A program made the position numbers and the translations under genes. The notes beneath the pieces are model-generated. The model was not told the origin of the DNA and searched no databases. It saw only the letters and a list, made by a program, of their open reading frames with translations. This document shows, piece by piece, positions 1 through 7,943 of a stretch of 23,247 nt of DNA (positions within the stretch are counted from its first letter, which is position 1; each line of letters opens with the position of its first letter). This DNA comes from SIG78 sp045635745 (lineage in GTDB: Bacteria > Verrucomicrobiota > Lentisphaeria > Victivallales > Victivallaceae): positions 1-23,247 of the forward strand of contig JAZTWG010000064.1 in assembly GCA_045635745.1 (NCBI GenBank), written 5' to 3'.

Positions 1-885
1 TTCAGCCATACCGTCTTCGATGCTGTCGATCGGGTATTTGTTGACGAGTTCTTCGAGGTAGGCAGCCTGTTCGGCGGCGGTGCGCTTGGCAGCGTTGGGG
101 CCTTCGAACTTGGTGTAGTCATAAACGCCGTCGGCATAGAATTCGCTGGAGGCGCAGTCCAAACCGATCATGACGTCTTTGCCGGGTTCATAGCCGGCAG
201 CCTTGATAGCGTCGATAATGCTGGCAAGAGCTTCTTCGATACCGCCGGCAAAGTTCGGAGCAAAACCGCCTTCGTCGCCAACCGCAGTGGAAAGACCCTT
301 GTTCTTGATGATTTTCTTCAGAGCATGGAAAACTTCAGCACCCATGCGCAGACCTTCGCGGAAGCAGCAGGCACCGACCGGACGGATCATGAATTCCTGG
401 AAGCTGATCGGAGCATCGGAGTGGGAACCGCCGTTGATGATGTTCATCATCGGAACCGGCAGCACTTTGCCGTTGACACCGCCGATATAGCGGAACAGGG
501 GCAGATCCAGATAGTTGGCAGCCGCGTGGGCACAAGCCAGAGAAACACCCAGCAGAGCGTTGGCGCCCAGGTTGCTCTTGGTCTTGGTGCCGTCGAGTTC
601 GATCATGGTCTTGTCGATTTCGACCTGATCGAGTACATCCATACCTTCCAGTTCCGGGAAGATCTTTTCATTGACGTTTTTGACCGCGGTCATGACGCCT
701 TTGCCCAGATAACGGTTCTTATCGCCGTCACGCAGTTCAAGAGCTTCATTTTCACCGGTGGAGGCACCGGAGGGTACAGCGGCGCGGCCTTTGATGCCGC
801 TTTCGAGTACGACTTCGACTTCGAGGGTGGGGTTGCCGCGGGAATCGAGGATTTCGCGGGCGTGGATATCATAGATTGCAGACAT
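1..885 (-). CDS. eno: Enolase (phosphopyruvate hydratase), C-terminus cut by window edge
   Basis: Cytoplasmic glycolytic enzyme that interconverts 2-phosphoglycerate and phosphoenolpyruvate. The reverse strand reads MSAIYDIHAREILDSRGNPT, the hallmark enolase N-terminus, followed by VPSGASTGENEALELRDGD (the mobile catalytic loop), a GGSHSDAPISFQEFMI segment and VGDEGGFAPN. The Mg ligands Asp243 (in GLDCASSEFY) and Glu290 (in SIEDG) are visible. The frame stays open to base 1, giving 295 residues, so about 135 of the usual ~430 lie outside the window, including the catalytic lysines. The start is set by AAGGAG at about 895-900, ahead of the ATG ending at 885. It lies 57 bases downstream of yebC on the same strand, and I see no convincing promoter in that gap, so the two are probably cotranscribed. 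Confidence 0.97.
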   Translation of the reverse strand, partial: MSAIYDIHAREILDSRGNPTLEVEVVLESGIKGRAAVPSGASTGENEALELRDGDKNRYLGKGVMTAVKNVNEKIFPELEGMDVLDQVEIDKTMIELDGTKTKSNLGANALLGVSLACAHAAANYLDLPLFRYIGGVNGKVLPVPMMNIINGGSHSDAPISFQEFMIRPVGACCFREGLRMGAEVFHALKKIIKNKGLSTAVGDEGGFAPNFAGGIEEALASIIDAIKAAGYEPGKDVMIGLDCASSEFYADGVYDYTKFEGPNAAKRTAAEQAAYLEELVNKYPIDSIEDGMAE

Positions 886-942
886 CGTTCCTATCTCCTT
901 TTTGGTTGAACGTGTTTATTATGTGTTGATACGGTTTATTTA

Positions 943-1695
943 TCAGACATTGACCTGATCGGCAATCGAATCGTCGATTTCAAAATTGCCGGTAACTTCC
1001 TGCACGTCGTCGAGATCTTCGAGTTTGTCGACCAGTTTGAGAACCTGTTCGGCGGTGTGCACATCGGTGATGGTCACGGTGTTGTCCGGACGGCGGGTCA
1101 CTGCAGCTTCGCTGGCGGTGATGCCGGCGGCAGCCAGCGCATCGGCGATGGCTTCGAAAGCAGAAGGATCGCCCCAGATTTCGGCAACGCCATCTTCCAC
1201 GATCAAATCTTCGGCTCCGGCATCAAGCACGATATCCATGAGTTTATCTTCATCGGCATTTTCGCCTTCGATGACAAAGTGGCTCTGGCGTTTGAACATG
1301 TAAGCCACTGAACCGCTGCTGGCCAGGTTGCCGTTGTTGCGGTCAAGTGTAGTACGCACTTCGCTGGCAGAGCGGTTGCGGTTATCGGTCAGGCAGTCGA
1401 TCAGCAGCGCAACGCCGCCGGCGGCATAGCCTTCGTACTGGATTTCTTCAAAGGTCACATCGCCGAGTTCGCCCAAACCTTTTTTGATGGCGCGGTCGAT
1501 GTTGGCATTCGGCATGTTGGCGGCTTTGGCCGCGGCAATGCCGGAGCGCAGACGCGGGTTGGTATCCACGTCGCCGCCGCCCATCTTGGCGGCTACCATT
1601 ATTTCTTTACCAAGGCGTGAGAAGATACGGCCTCTGGCTTTATCGGCGGCATCTTTCTTGTGTTTGATGTTTGCCCATTTACTGTGTCCGGACAT
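943..1695 (-). CDS. yebC: YebC/PmpR/TACO1 family protein
   Basis: Member of the YebC/TACO1 family. Family members are described as transcriptional regulators and, more recently, as factors that help ribosomes through difficult stretches such as proline runs; which applies here cannot be read from sequence. The protein is 250 residues, the normal family length. It opens with MSGHSKWANIKHKKDAADK, the family signature, followed by the NPRLRSGIAAAKAANMPNAN region and an EGYAAGG motif. The middle has the conserved DNRNRSASEVR stretch and GSVAYMF. The start is supported by AGGGG about 6 bases upstream. The gene probably leads a yebC-eno transcript from the promoter at 1748-1776. No anomalies seen. 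Confidence 0.96.
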   Translation of the reverse strand: MSGHSKWANIKHKKDAADKARGRIFSRLGKEIMVAAKMGGGDVDTNPRLRSGIAAAKAANMPNANIDRAIKKGLGELGDVTFEEIQYEGYAAGGVALLIDCLTDNRNRSASEVRTTLDRNNGNLASSGSVAYMFKRQSHFVIEGENADEDKLMDIVLDAGAEDLIVEDGVAEIWGDPSAFEAIADALAAAGITASEAAVTRRPDNTVTITDVHTAEQVLKLVDKLEDLDDVQEVTGNFEIDDSIADQVNV

Positions 1696-1747
1696 AAAAA
1701 ACCCCTTTTGTTATAGTTTAGGTCATGAAAATACAGTGTTTCTATAT

Positions 1748-1776
1748 AAAATAGCGCCAAAAGTGAATTTTTTCAA
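1748..1776 (-). promoter_or_regulatory. Candidate sigma-70 promoter for yebC-eno
   Basis: On the minus strand TTGAAA (1771-1776) is separated by 17 bases from TATTTT (1748-1753). The -10 box lies about 50 bases upstream of the yebC start. The match is by eye, but it follows the same box pattern seen before many genes in this window. Confidence 0.5.
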
Positions 1777-1796
1777 GCCCAAAGGGTACAACTTAC

Positions 1797-1825
1797 TTGC
1801 ATTTTGTGCAAAATGCGGTTACATT
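1797..1825 (+). promoter_or_regulatory. Candidate frr promoter with overlapping inverted repeat
   Basis: TTGCAT (1797-1802), 17 bases, TACATT (1820-1825). An alternative pair is TTGCAA (1826-1831), 18 bases, TAATTT (1850-1855). The first version is overlapped by the inverted repeat GCATTTT-GTGC-AAAATGC at 1799-1816, and a second palindrome TTTTGCAAAA lies at 1824-1833. These could be operator sites, or may simply reflect AT-rich promoter DNA. Confidence 0.4.
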
Positions 1826-1878
1826 TTGCAAAAACACAAGATTTTTTTGTAATTTTTAACCCTAAATGGAGAAAAAAC

Positions 1879-2445
1879 ATGTCTGAAGTAGCCGATATGG
1901 TGTTGATGGAACTGGAAGAAAAAATGGAAAAGAGCGAAAGCTCCATGCGTAACGATCTGGGTGCTATCCGCACCGGTAAAGCTTCGCCCTCGCTGGTGGA
2001 AGGACTTATGGTCGAATATTACGGTGTGCAGACCCGTTTGCGCGATATGGCGCAGATCAATGCTCCCGAGCCGCGTTTGCTGACCATTCAGCCGTGGGAT
2101 GCATCTGCTGTGCAGGCAATCGAAAAGGCGATCAAAGCTTCCAATCTCGGTATCATGCCCAACAGCGACGGCCGTCTGATCCGTCTGCCCATACCGGAAC
2201 TTTCAGAAGACCGCCGCAAGACTCTGGTCAAACAGGTGAAGGCCCGCAGCGAAGAAGCAAAAGTTGCTGTACGCAATGCCCGTCGCGATGGTAATGAAGC
2301 GGCCAAGAAATTCCAGAAAGATGGCGAGTTGACCGAAGACGAACTCAAGAAGCTGCTGGATGATATCCAGAAGACTACCGATAAGCACATTGCTGATATC
2401 GACAAGATCGTCGGCGATAAAGAAAAAGAACTTTTGACCGTCTGA
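1879..2445 (+). CDS. frr: Ribosome recycling factor
   Basis: Works with EF-G to split post-termination ribosomes. The 188-residue protein is close to the family's usual 185. It shows the RRF pattern throughout: SSMRNDLGAIRTGKASPSLVEGL near the start of the long helical domain, then VEYYGVQTRLRDMAQINAPEPRLLTIQPWD in domain II, and RLPIPELSEDRRKTLVKQVK with a final lysine- and glutamate-rich helix. The reading frame is open further upstream, to 1804, but ATG 1879 is chosen because GGAG at 1868-1871 sits 7 bases before it and the RRF homology begins there. In many bacteria frr lies beside tsf and pyrH; here it precedes a membrane glycosyltransferase gene by 24 bases. Confidence 0.96.
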   Translation: MSEVADMVLMELEEKMEKSESSMRNDLGAIRTGKASPSLVEGLMVEYYGVQTRLRDMAQINAPEPRLLTIQPWDASAVQAIEKAIKASNLGIMPNSDGRLIRLPIPELSEDRRKTLVKQVKARSEEAKVAVRNARRDGNEAAKKFQKDGELTEDELKKLLDDIQKTTDKHIADIDKIVGDKEKELLTV

Positions 2446-2469
2446 TTCGAGAAAAAAGAGCATTTTCTT

Positions 2470-4293
2470 ATGAAAAAGAGACCGCCGGTTGTGGAAAACA
2501 AGTCTGCCATTACCCGGCGGTCTTGGTATTTTGCTTTGTGGGGCGCCGGAGTTCTGGCGCTGGTATGGCGGCTGATTGCCGCCTGGGAGATCAGTTGCGG
2601 CGAATATGCTTTTGCCATGTTTTCTCCGGCAAAAAGTACTGATTTGCGTACTTATATGGATTTGGCGCAGGAGATCGCCAACGGAACTTTTTCCGGACCG
2701 TTTTATTATCAGCCGTTTTACTATTCAGTTTTTCTGGTGGTTTGCCGCTGGCTGTCCGGCGGTTCGGTGTGGTTCGTAGTTTTTGTGCAGGCGCTGCTGG
2801 GGGCTTTCGGGACCATGACTGCCGGTTTGAGTGCCGCCCGCCTGGGCGGGAAGATCGCCGGGTTGGTTGCCGCATATCTTACAGCTTTGTGTACCATACT
2901 TGTATTTTACACTCCGTTTCACCAGATTGCAACTCTGCAGACATTCAATCTGGCGGTGATGAGTTATTTTGCCATACGTGCTTTTCAAAGCGGCAAATAC
3001 CGTCATATGGGGGCGTTTGCATTGTTTGCTGCAATCGGCAACCTTACCCGCGGCAATATAATACTGCTGTTTGTGCCGTTATGTATTGCTTGGGCAGTGA
3101 TCTCCAGCAAGCGCTTTGCGATCAAAAAAACACTGTTGGGACTGCTTGTTTGTATTGGGGTTTTTCTGGCACTTGAGTCGCCGTTTATTATTTACAACAG
3201 CATAAAAACCGGCCGGTTGTGCGGTCCTTCCACTGCCGCGGATGCGGTTCTGGCGCTGGGGAATACCCCTGAAGCTCCTCCCGGAGGCAGGGAACCCGGT
3301 TTACCCGCGGGGCCGATGGAATATCCGCAAGCCTATCACATCTGGATGCAGGATCATGAGAAAAATCCGGTTTGGAAAAAGATAGTCGATTATCTTGTTT
3401 CCGAACCGGCGGCCTATTGCGAATTGACTTTCCGCAAGCTGCTGCTTTTCTGGGACAGCCGCGAAATTCCCAACAATGTTTCGCTGGCCGGGGAGGGCAC
3501 AACTGCCGGAATATTGAAGTTTACTGTGCCGCCGGGAATATTGCTGGCACTGGGAATGGCAGGAATGTTTCTGCTGCTGAAAAGACTCAGGAAAGCACCT
3601 TATCTGGCGCTTTATATAACGGTGATATTTTATTGGGGAGCCACCGCAGCATTTTATAATCTTTCGCGTTTCCGGGCTCCGATTTTGCCGGAAATGGCGG
3701 TTTTTGCCGGGTTGTTTGTTGCGGAAATCGTGCGCCGTTCGCGCCGTGATGAGTGGAAGTTCATCCGCAGCAGGGGAGTGTTGTCGCTGGCCGCCGGGAT
3801 ATTCTTTGTTTTCGGCGCCTATGAATTTTACCGCCATTCGCTTGAAAGTAAGGTATTGCGTCTGGTTCGCCCGCAGGGTATGACTTTGACTTTACCGGAT
3901 CAGCGGTGCGTACAATTTTATCACGGCCCGATGACTTTCGGCAGCTGGCGGCCGGTTGAAGCCCCGCAGGGAACAAACATTTGTGTGGAGTTTCCGGATT
4001 TGAAAAATCGCAATGCCGGGCAGAACACTGAAGTTGAATTTTCCATGCAGTCGGCACATGCCGGGATCGTGGTGCTGGAAGTAAACGGAGTACCGCTCTC
4101 CAGTAAATTTAACTCGGTTGAATTCAAGAAAATAACCGTTAAATTGCCGGAAAAAACTTCGCGTGTAAACATAAAAGTGCTTTACAATAATGCCGACGCC
4201 TTTTTCATTGCCGATTTTCAGCGTAACTATATGGCAAGCAAACTTAATGGCAAAGTGCTTGATGGCGAATTGGTGATGCGGCTGACCCGCTGA
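2470..4293 (+). CDS. GT-C (GT39/ArnT-like) membrane glycosyltransferase with C-terminal extracytoplasmic domain
   Basis: A 607-residue polytopic inner-membrane protein. About ten hydrophobic segments are visible between residues 18 and 455. The pattern resembles lipid-linked-sugar glycosyltransferases of the GT39/PMT/ArnT type: a first outer loop with acidic residues (DLRTYMDLAQ, 58-67), a YYQPFYYS stretch resembling the family's Y-x-P-x-Y region, and NLSRFRAPILPE before the last helices. These enzymes move a sugar from a polyprenyl phosphate carrier onto a protein or lipid; donor and acceptor cannot be told here. After the last helix (437-455) comes a soluble tail of about 150 residues rich in beta-type alternation, possibly a carbohydrate-binding or beta-sandwich domain. 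The gene follows frr by 24 bases with only a weak ribosome site (AAAGAG) and no visible promoter, so it is probably read with frr. Confidence 0.7.
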   Translation: MKKRPPVVENKSAITRRSWYFALWGAGVLALVWRLIAAWEISCGEYAFAMFSPAKSTDLRTYMDLAQEIANGTFSGPFYYQPFYYSVFLVVCRWLSGGSVWFVVFVQALLGAFGTMTAGLSAARLGGKIAGLVAAYLTALCTILVFYTPFHQIATLQTFNLAVMSYFAIRAFQSGKYRHMGAFALFAAIGNLTRGNIILLFVPLCIAWAVISSKRFAIKKTLLGLLVCIGVFLALESPFIIYNSIKTGRLCGPSTAADAVLALGNTPEAPPGGREPGLPAGPMEYPQAYHIWMQDHEKNPVWKKIVDYLVSEPAAYCELTFRKLLLFWDSREIPNNVSLAGEGTTAGILKFTVPPGILLALGMAGMFLLLKRLRKAPYLALYITVIFYWGATAAFYNLSRFRAPILPEMAVFAGLFVAEIVRRSRRDEWKFIRSRGVLSLAAGIFFVFGAYEFYRHSLESKVLRLVRPQGMTLTLPDQRCVQFYHGPMTFGSWRPVEAPQGTNICVEFPDLKNRNAGQNTEVEFSMQSAHAGIVVLEVNGVPLSSKFNSVEFKKITVKLPEKTSRVNIKVLYNNADAFFIADFQRNYMASKLNGKVLDGELVMRLTR

Positions 4294-4314
4294 CGTAAAA
4301 AAACGGTGTAAAAT

Positions 4315-4343
4315 TTGACATATTGCTTCTTTGGTGTTATCTT
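4315..4343 (+). promoter_or_regulatory. Strong candidate sigma-70 promoter for the DivIC/FtsB-like gene
   Basis: Consensus TTGACA (4315-4320), 17 bases, TATCTT (4338-4343). It starts 22 bases after the stop of the upstream glycosyltransferase gene and would give a leader of about 25-30 bases before ATG 4376. It implies that this gene has its own transcription unit. Confidence 0.6.
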
Positions 4344-4375
4344 TATAGCCGTTATTGGTAAAAAATGGAGTTCTG

Positions 4376-4678
4376 ATGGCGAATAAACAGACAATTTCAG
4401 GGATTTGGACCTGGCTGGGGATCGTTGGTTTTGTGGTGCTTTTGATGGCAAGCGCAGCAATGATCTATCCGGCGCGTCGGCAATATGAGCGCCAGAAGGA
4501 GTTTTACAGCAAAACCCAGGCCGAGGCAAACCGTAAGCGCGTTGAGCGCGATGCCTGGCAAAAATCAGTAGCGGCACTTGAGCGCGATCCGGCTGCCATT
4601 GAGAAAGTTGCGCGGGAAACATTCCGCCTTTGCAAAGAAGGCGAAATTGTAATGTACTACAAAAAGCCCAAACAGTGA
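4376..4678 (+). CDS. Septum formation initiator (FtsB/DivIC/FtsL-like) protein
   Basis: A 100-residue bitopic membrane protein with the septum-formation-initiator layout: a short cytoplasmic N-terminus, one membrane helix at about 10-31, a charged coiled-coil stretch (about 34-68, with repeated R-x-x-Y/E-R-Q-K and A-E-A-N-R-K-R) and the family's C-terminal pattern RDPAAIEKVARETFRLCKEG followed by EIVMYY. Family members form the FtsQ-FtsL-FtsB complex that activates septal wall synthesis. Sequence alone does not say whether this is the FtsB or the FtsL equivalent. Start ATG 4376 is preferred over GTG 4355 because GGAG (4367-4370) sits 5 bases before it. The gene has its own promoter and terminator and is not next to other division genes in this window. 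Confidence 0.8.
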   Translation: MANKQTISGIWTWLGIVGFVVLLMASAAMIYPARRQYERQKEFYSKTQAEANRKRVERDAWQKSVAALERDPAAIEKVARETFRLCKEGEIVMYYKKPKQ

Positions 4679-4714
4679 TCTGTTTTTATAAGCTGCATCC
4701 GCTCGGAGATACTG

Positions 4715-4747
4715 CGCTTGATGTGTTGAAACATCAAGCGTTTTATT
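4715..4747 (+). terminator. Rho-independent terminator after the DivIC/FtsB-like gene
   Basis: A perfect 10-base-pair stem, CGCTTGATGT (4715-4724) with ACATCAAGCG (4731-4740), loop GTTGAA, followed by TTTTATT. The T-rich tail is only on the plus strand, so it ends the upstream gene rather than the convergent GH106-like gene. Confidence 0.85.
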
Positions 4748-4765
4748 CAATATTATCAGCGCCTT

Positions 4766-7700
4766 TTACAGATAAAATTCCGGCAGTATAAATGGTATGG
4801 TATCAAACTTCTGTCCGTTCCATCGCCGGGTATACAAATTGCCGATCGTTTGGGTTATTTCCATCGTCAGGGTGTTGTTGTGGGCTTTCAGCACTTTTTC
4901 CGGTAATGCAATATTGCCGTACTGCCATAATTTTACTGGCAAATCAACCCCGTTGAGTTTAAGCTTTACGGTGGAATCTGTTGAACTGCACCCCAGCATA
5001 AGCGATGAAATATACTTTTGGGGCAAATCAAACGAGGTTTGCAATTTCAATATCCCACCGAATTGGCTCAAGCCTTGCAGCCCCAGATCGCCAGATTGAA
5101 ATGTTTCCGGTAACGCGGTTATGGTATTTTCATTGAGCAATGCAAAGCTTCCCGCCAGAGGAACAATCTCCAGCAAGTGTATCAGTCCGGTAAAGTGGCG
5201 GCAGATGCCATATCGCTCGCCATACCATTTGGATACAGGTATATCGACCGTGAAAATATTTTCTCCTTCCCGGCAATATTCTGCAATATACATGGCCCGA
5301 TTGGTAAGATCAAAGATTTTTTCCGGCACAGATGATTTGTTTACAATTATACCATTCAGCTCAAGATTTGCAAAGTTGCTGCTGTCAAAACGCAATCGCA
5401 GATCTTGCGGTACATGGCCTTGAACAATGAATTTTCCCCGTAAAGTGAGATAAGGCGTTTTTTCCGGATCAAGCATAAAAGGACAATAGCCATCTGACGG
5501 TATGTCGATAAATTGACCGTTGTGCCTGACTTGCAATTCCGGACGCATGGTATTTGCCGGCAGTTCGCTGCATATCCATTCAAGCGGCAGCCGGAGAGAG
5601 TTTTTCAGCGGTTGCCACATGGCTCCTGCAAAGCCCGGCAGGGCTTGAGGATCTATTGAGTTATCGGCAAAAAAGATCAAAGACTGACCTGCATGCAAAG
5701 TAAATCTGCCGTCCGGCGGCATTTGCCGGTATTCGCCGTAGCCGGGGTCGATTGCGGCATTAAACGGCAAATGACTTTTCAGACAAAGATCTTTATCGCC
5801 GGCGGTGGCATTATACACCCATAACCCATACCAGTCTTTATCTTGCCGGAGCAGTGTTATTACATCTTTGTCGCCGGCTCCGCTTACGGTGTACAGTTCC
5901 GGAGTAATATCGTTGAGCAGATTTTTGAGTTTGCCGGAGAAATCCGCTGATTGCCAATCCAGCTGATGGGTGATTACACCATGCAAATCAATTTCATCTT
6001 TGATTGCAGAGGTGTAAACCAGTTTTTGCGGCGCATCGCCCACGGCAATTACCTTACCGCCGGATTTGACAAATTCAGATAGTATTTTTGCTGCATTATC
6101 GGCAATAACAGTTGCCTGCGGTATGATTATAACTTTGAATTGGGCTTCCGGTACATTCAACAACCCGTTTTTTATTGAGCCTTTGACCAGTACTTCTTCA
6201 AAAAGCAGTTCAAATTCACGGTGATTTCTGACCAATGCTTCCAGTGTTGCCAACGTTGCCGGAGCGCTGTCGCCGCCGGCCGCAAAAGGCGTTTTTTCGT
6301 TACGCATGGAAGTATCAAAAGCTATATCGCTGACGGCAAATTTGCCTGATACAGCATTGAGTACAGCTATTTGAGTTGACTGCCAGCCGCGGGTGTTGAA
6401 ATAACTTGAGCGTTCAATGTAATCAGAAAGTTCTTTGTAAAGTTGCCAGTACGGCATTGCCGATTCGGCGCAGCAAGCATATTTCCGGAAGTCCCGGAGT
6501 GAGAACGCCACTGCTGAATTTATCAGATTCAGCCCCATGGAAAAGTGATAATCAAAACACCATCTCTGTTTGCTCAATGGCGAACTGAAGCCGCAGATCA
6601 TAGAGTTTTCCACCAATGCCCGTTTGGTACCGTTATAACGGGCCGTAGAGCAGGGGTGTTTGGTGGAAAATATATAATTGCGTGCCCAGCCTTCAGCTCC
6701 GGCACCCATGACGATATTTTCTGTATAACAATTTGCCAACTGCAAATAATCGGTACCCGGTACTTGCAGATATTGCTGCTGGAAATGCAAATCTCCGGTG
6801 GAATTTATCATAAGTCGCTGACACGACGGTTCTTCCGGCCAGCCGTGCCCGGTAAGCATCAAATTGTTTTCCCGGCACCAATCCCCCAGCTGTTTGGCAA
6901 AAGCTTCAGCAAAACGGTTGCCGGTCAACAGCCAGAAATCGTAACGGAATTGTTCAACTCCGGGTGCCTGACGGAAAAGCTTCCAATAATTTTTGCTGCA
7001 ATCGTAGTTGTATTTTTGAAAAAAATCTTTTTCCAGATCCCATGTCCACGGTACGGAGTTGGTTTTATCCAAAGCACTCATGGTCGGTTCATCGAAGAAA
7101 AAACCTTTGATTATGCTGCCGAAATATTTTTTGAAGCGCCGGCGGTATTCTTCGTGGATGTATTCCATCCAGCAGCGTACCGCCGCCGGATTGAGTGTAT
7201 CCAGTGTGCCAAGCTGATTCCAAGTGCTTTCAGTGCCGATATTGTGGAAAAACACACTGTCGATGATTTTTACTTCCAGAGTCATTACTGTTACCGCTGC
7301 TCCGGTGGTATTACGGTAAAAACTCCCGGCAGCAAGTTCTGTCGGTTCGTCTTCCGCAGACGTAAATACGCCGCACCAACGCACCATATCGCCAGCGGGA
7401 AGAGTTATTTCAGCATCGGGCTCAAGCGTGGTTTCGGAACGCATCAAACTCCGCATCCGGTATTCCGGATAATCGCGGGGTAATTGGCCGCCGGCAGAAC
7501 CGCTGGGCCATGAGAGATCATCATATATCCAGAACGCCATATTGCGTTTGGCAAATTCATGGATCATAAATTCAATAAATTCAAACCACTCTTTTGAAAG
7601 AAAATCCGGCTTTTCCAGGCCGTAATTGGCATATAAAAACAATTCTCTGATATTGCGCGAAGAGTATTCGTCAAGTTGCCGGATTATTTCTTCATGGGAA

Positions 7701-7768
7701 AGTGTGCCGGTAAGCACCCACCAGGGGACTGGACCGCAGTAACTTTGTTTATCGCTTTGAAAAATCAT
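4766..7768 (-). CDS. GH106-like (alpha-L-rhamnosidase-type) glycoside hydrolase
   Basis: A 1000-residue protein resembling glycoside hydrolase family 106 and its relatives, several of which remove L-rhamnose from plant or bacterial polysaccharides. Visible landmarks in order: CGPVPWWVLTG (11-21); a (beta/alpha)-barrel start with IRELFLYANYGLEKPDF and LSKEWFEFIEFMIHEFAKRN; the hallmark WPSGSAGG (87-94); a TLNPAAVRCWMEYIHEEYRR stretch leading to IKGFFFDEP, whose Asp226-Glu227 are likely active-site residues; and a middle domain with KVIIIPQATVIADNAAKIL and VKSGGKVIAVGD like the trimerisation domain of GH42-type enzymes. The last ~300 residues look like beta-sandwich domains (LRFDSSNFANLELNG; VKLKLNGVDLPVKLW). 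No signal peptide is present, so it is probably cytoplasmic or exported by an unrecognised route. No clear ribosome-binding site precedes the ATG. True substrate unknown. Confidence 0.75.
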   Translation of the reverse strand: MIFQSDKQSYCGPVPWWVLTGTLSHEEIIRQLDEYSSRNIRELFLYANYGLEKPDFLSKEWFEFIEFMIHEFAKRNMAFWIYDDLSWPSGSAGGQLPRDYPEYRMRSLMRSETTLEPDAEITLPAGDMVRWCGVFTSAEDEPTELAAGSFYRNTTGAAVTVMTLEVKIIDSVFFHNIGTESTWNQLGTLDTLNPAAVRCWMEYIHEEYRRRFKKYFGSIIKGFFFDEPTMSALDKTNSVPWTWDLEKDFFQKYNYDCSKNYWKLFRQAPGVEQFRYDFWLLTGNRFAEAFAKQLGDWCRENNLMLTGHGWPEEPSCQRLMINSTGDLHFQQQYLQVPGTDYLQLANCYTENIVMGAGAEGWARNYIFSTKHPCSTARYNGTKRALVENSMICGFSSPLSKQRWCFDYHFSMGLNLINSAVAFSLRDFRKYACCAESAMPYWQLYKELSDYIERSSYFNTRGWQSTQIAVLNAVSGKFAVSDIAFDTSMRNEKTPFAAGGDSAPATLATLEALVRNHREFELLFEEVLVKGSIKNGLLNVPEAQFKVIIIPQATVIADNAAKILSEFVKSGGKVIAVGDAPQKLVYTSAIKDEIDLHGVITHQLDWQSADFSGKLKNLLNDITPELYTVSGAGDKDVITLLRQDKDWYGLWVYNATAGDKDLCLKSHLPFNAAIDPGYGEYRQMPPDGRFTLHAGQSLIFFADNSIDPQALPGFAGAMWQPLKNSLRLPLEWICSELPANTMRPELQVRHNGQFIDIPSDGYCPFMLDPEKTPYLTLRGKFIVQGHVPQDLRLRFDSSNFANLELNGIIVNKSSVPEKIFDLTNRAMYIAEYCREGENIFTVDIPVSKWYGERYGICRHFTGLIHLLEIVPLAGSFALLNENTITALPETFQSGDLGLQGLSQFGGILKLQTSFDLPQKYISSLMLGCSSTDSTVKLKLNGVDLPVKLWQYGNIALPEKVLKAHNNTLTMEITQTIGNLYTRRWNGQKFDTIPFILPEFYL

Positions 7769-7813
7769 TTTTTATACCGATATATGGAGTGTGCAAAAAC
7801 TATATTTTGCTTT

Positions 7814-7842
7814 AAGATAATATAATAGAGGTATAAAAGCAA
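7814..7842 (-). promoter_or_regulatory. Candidate promoter for the GH106-like gene
   Basis: On the minus strand TTGCTT (7837-7842), 17 bases, TATCTT (7814-7819), giving a leader of about 40 bases. A second, weaker pair, TTGACT with TACCTC, lies just upstream. No obvious operator palindrome is seen. Confidence 0.45.
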
Positions 7843-7882
7843 ATTTTTTCAGTCAAAACCGGTAGTTATTACGTTGATTAAT

Positions 7883-7920
7883 GGGAAAATAAAAAAGCTC
7901 CGCAATTTCTTACGGAGCTT
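7883..7920 (-). terminator. Rho-independent terminator after fba
   Basis: Stem AAGCTCCG (7913-7920 read on the minus strand) with CGGAGCTT (7895-7902), a 10-base loop, followed on the minus strand by TTTTATTTTCCC. It lies 24 bases downstream of the fba stop and separates fba from the GH106-like gene on the same strand. Confidence 0.85.
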
Positions 7921-7943
7921 TCTCTTACAGAGCAATACTCTGA

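Noticed and set aside
1804..1878. Upstream extension of frr by 25 codons
   Set aside because: The extension lies in the promoter region and has no RRF homology; ATG 1879 has a well-placed GGAG.
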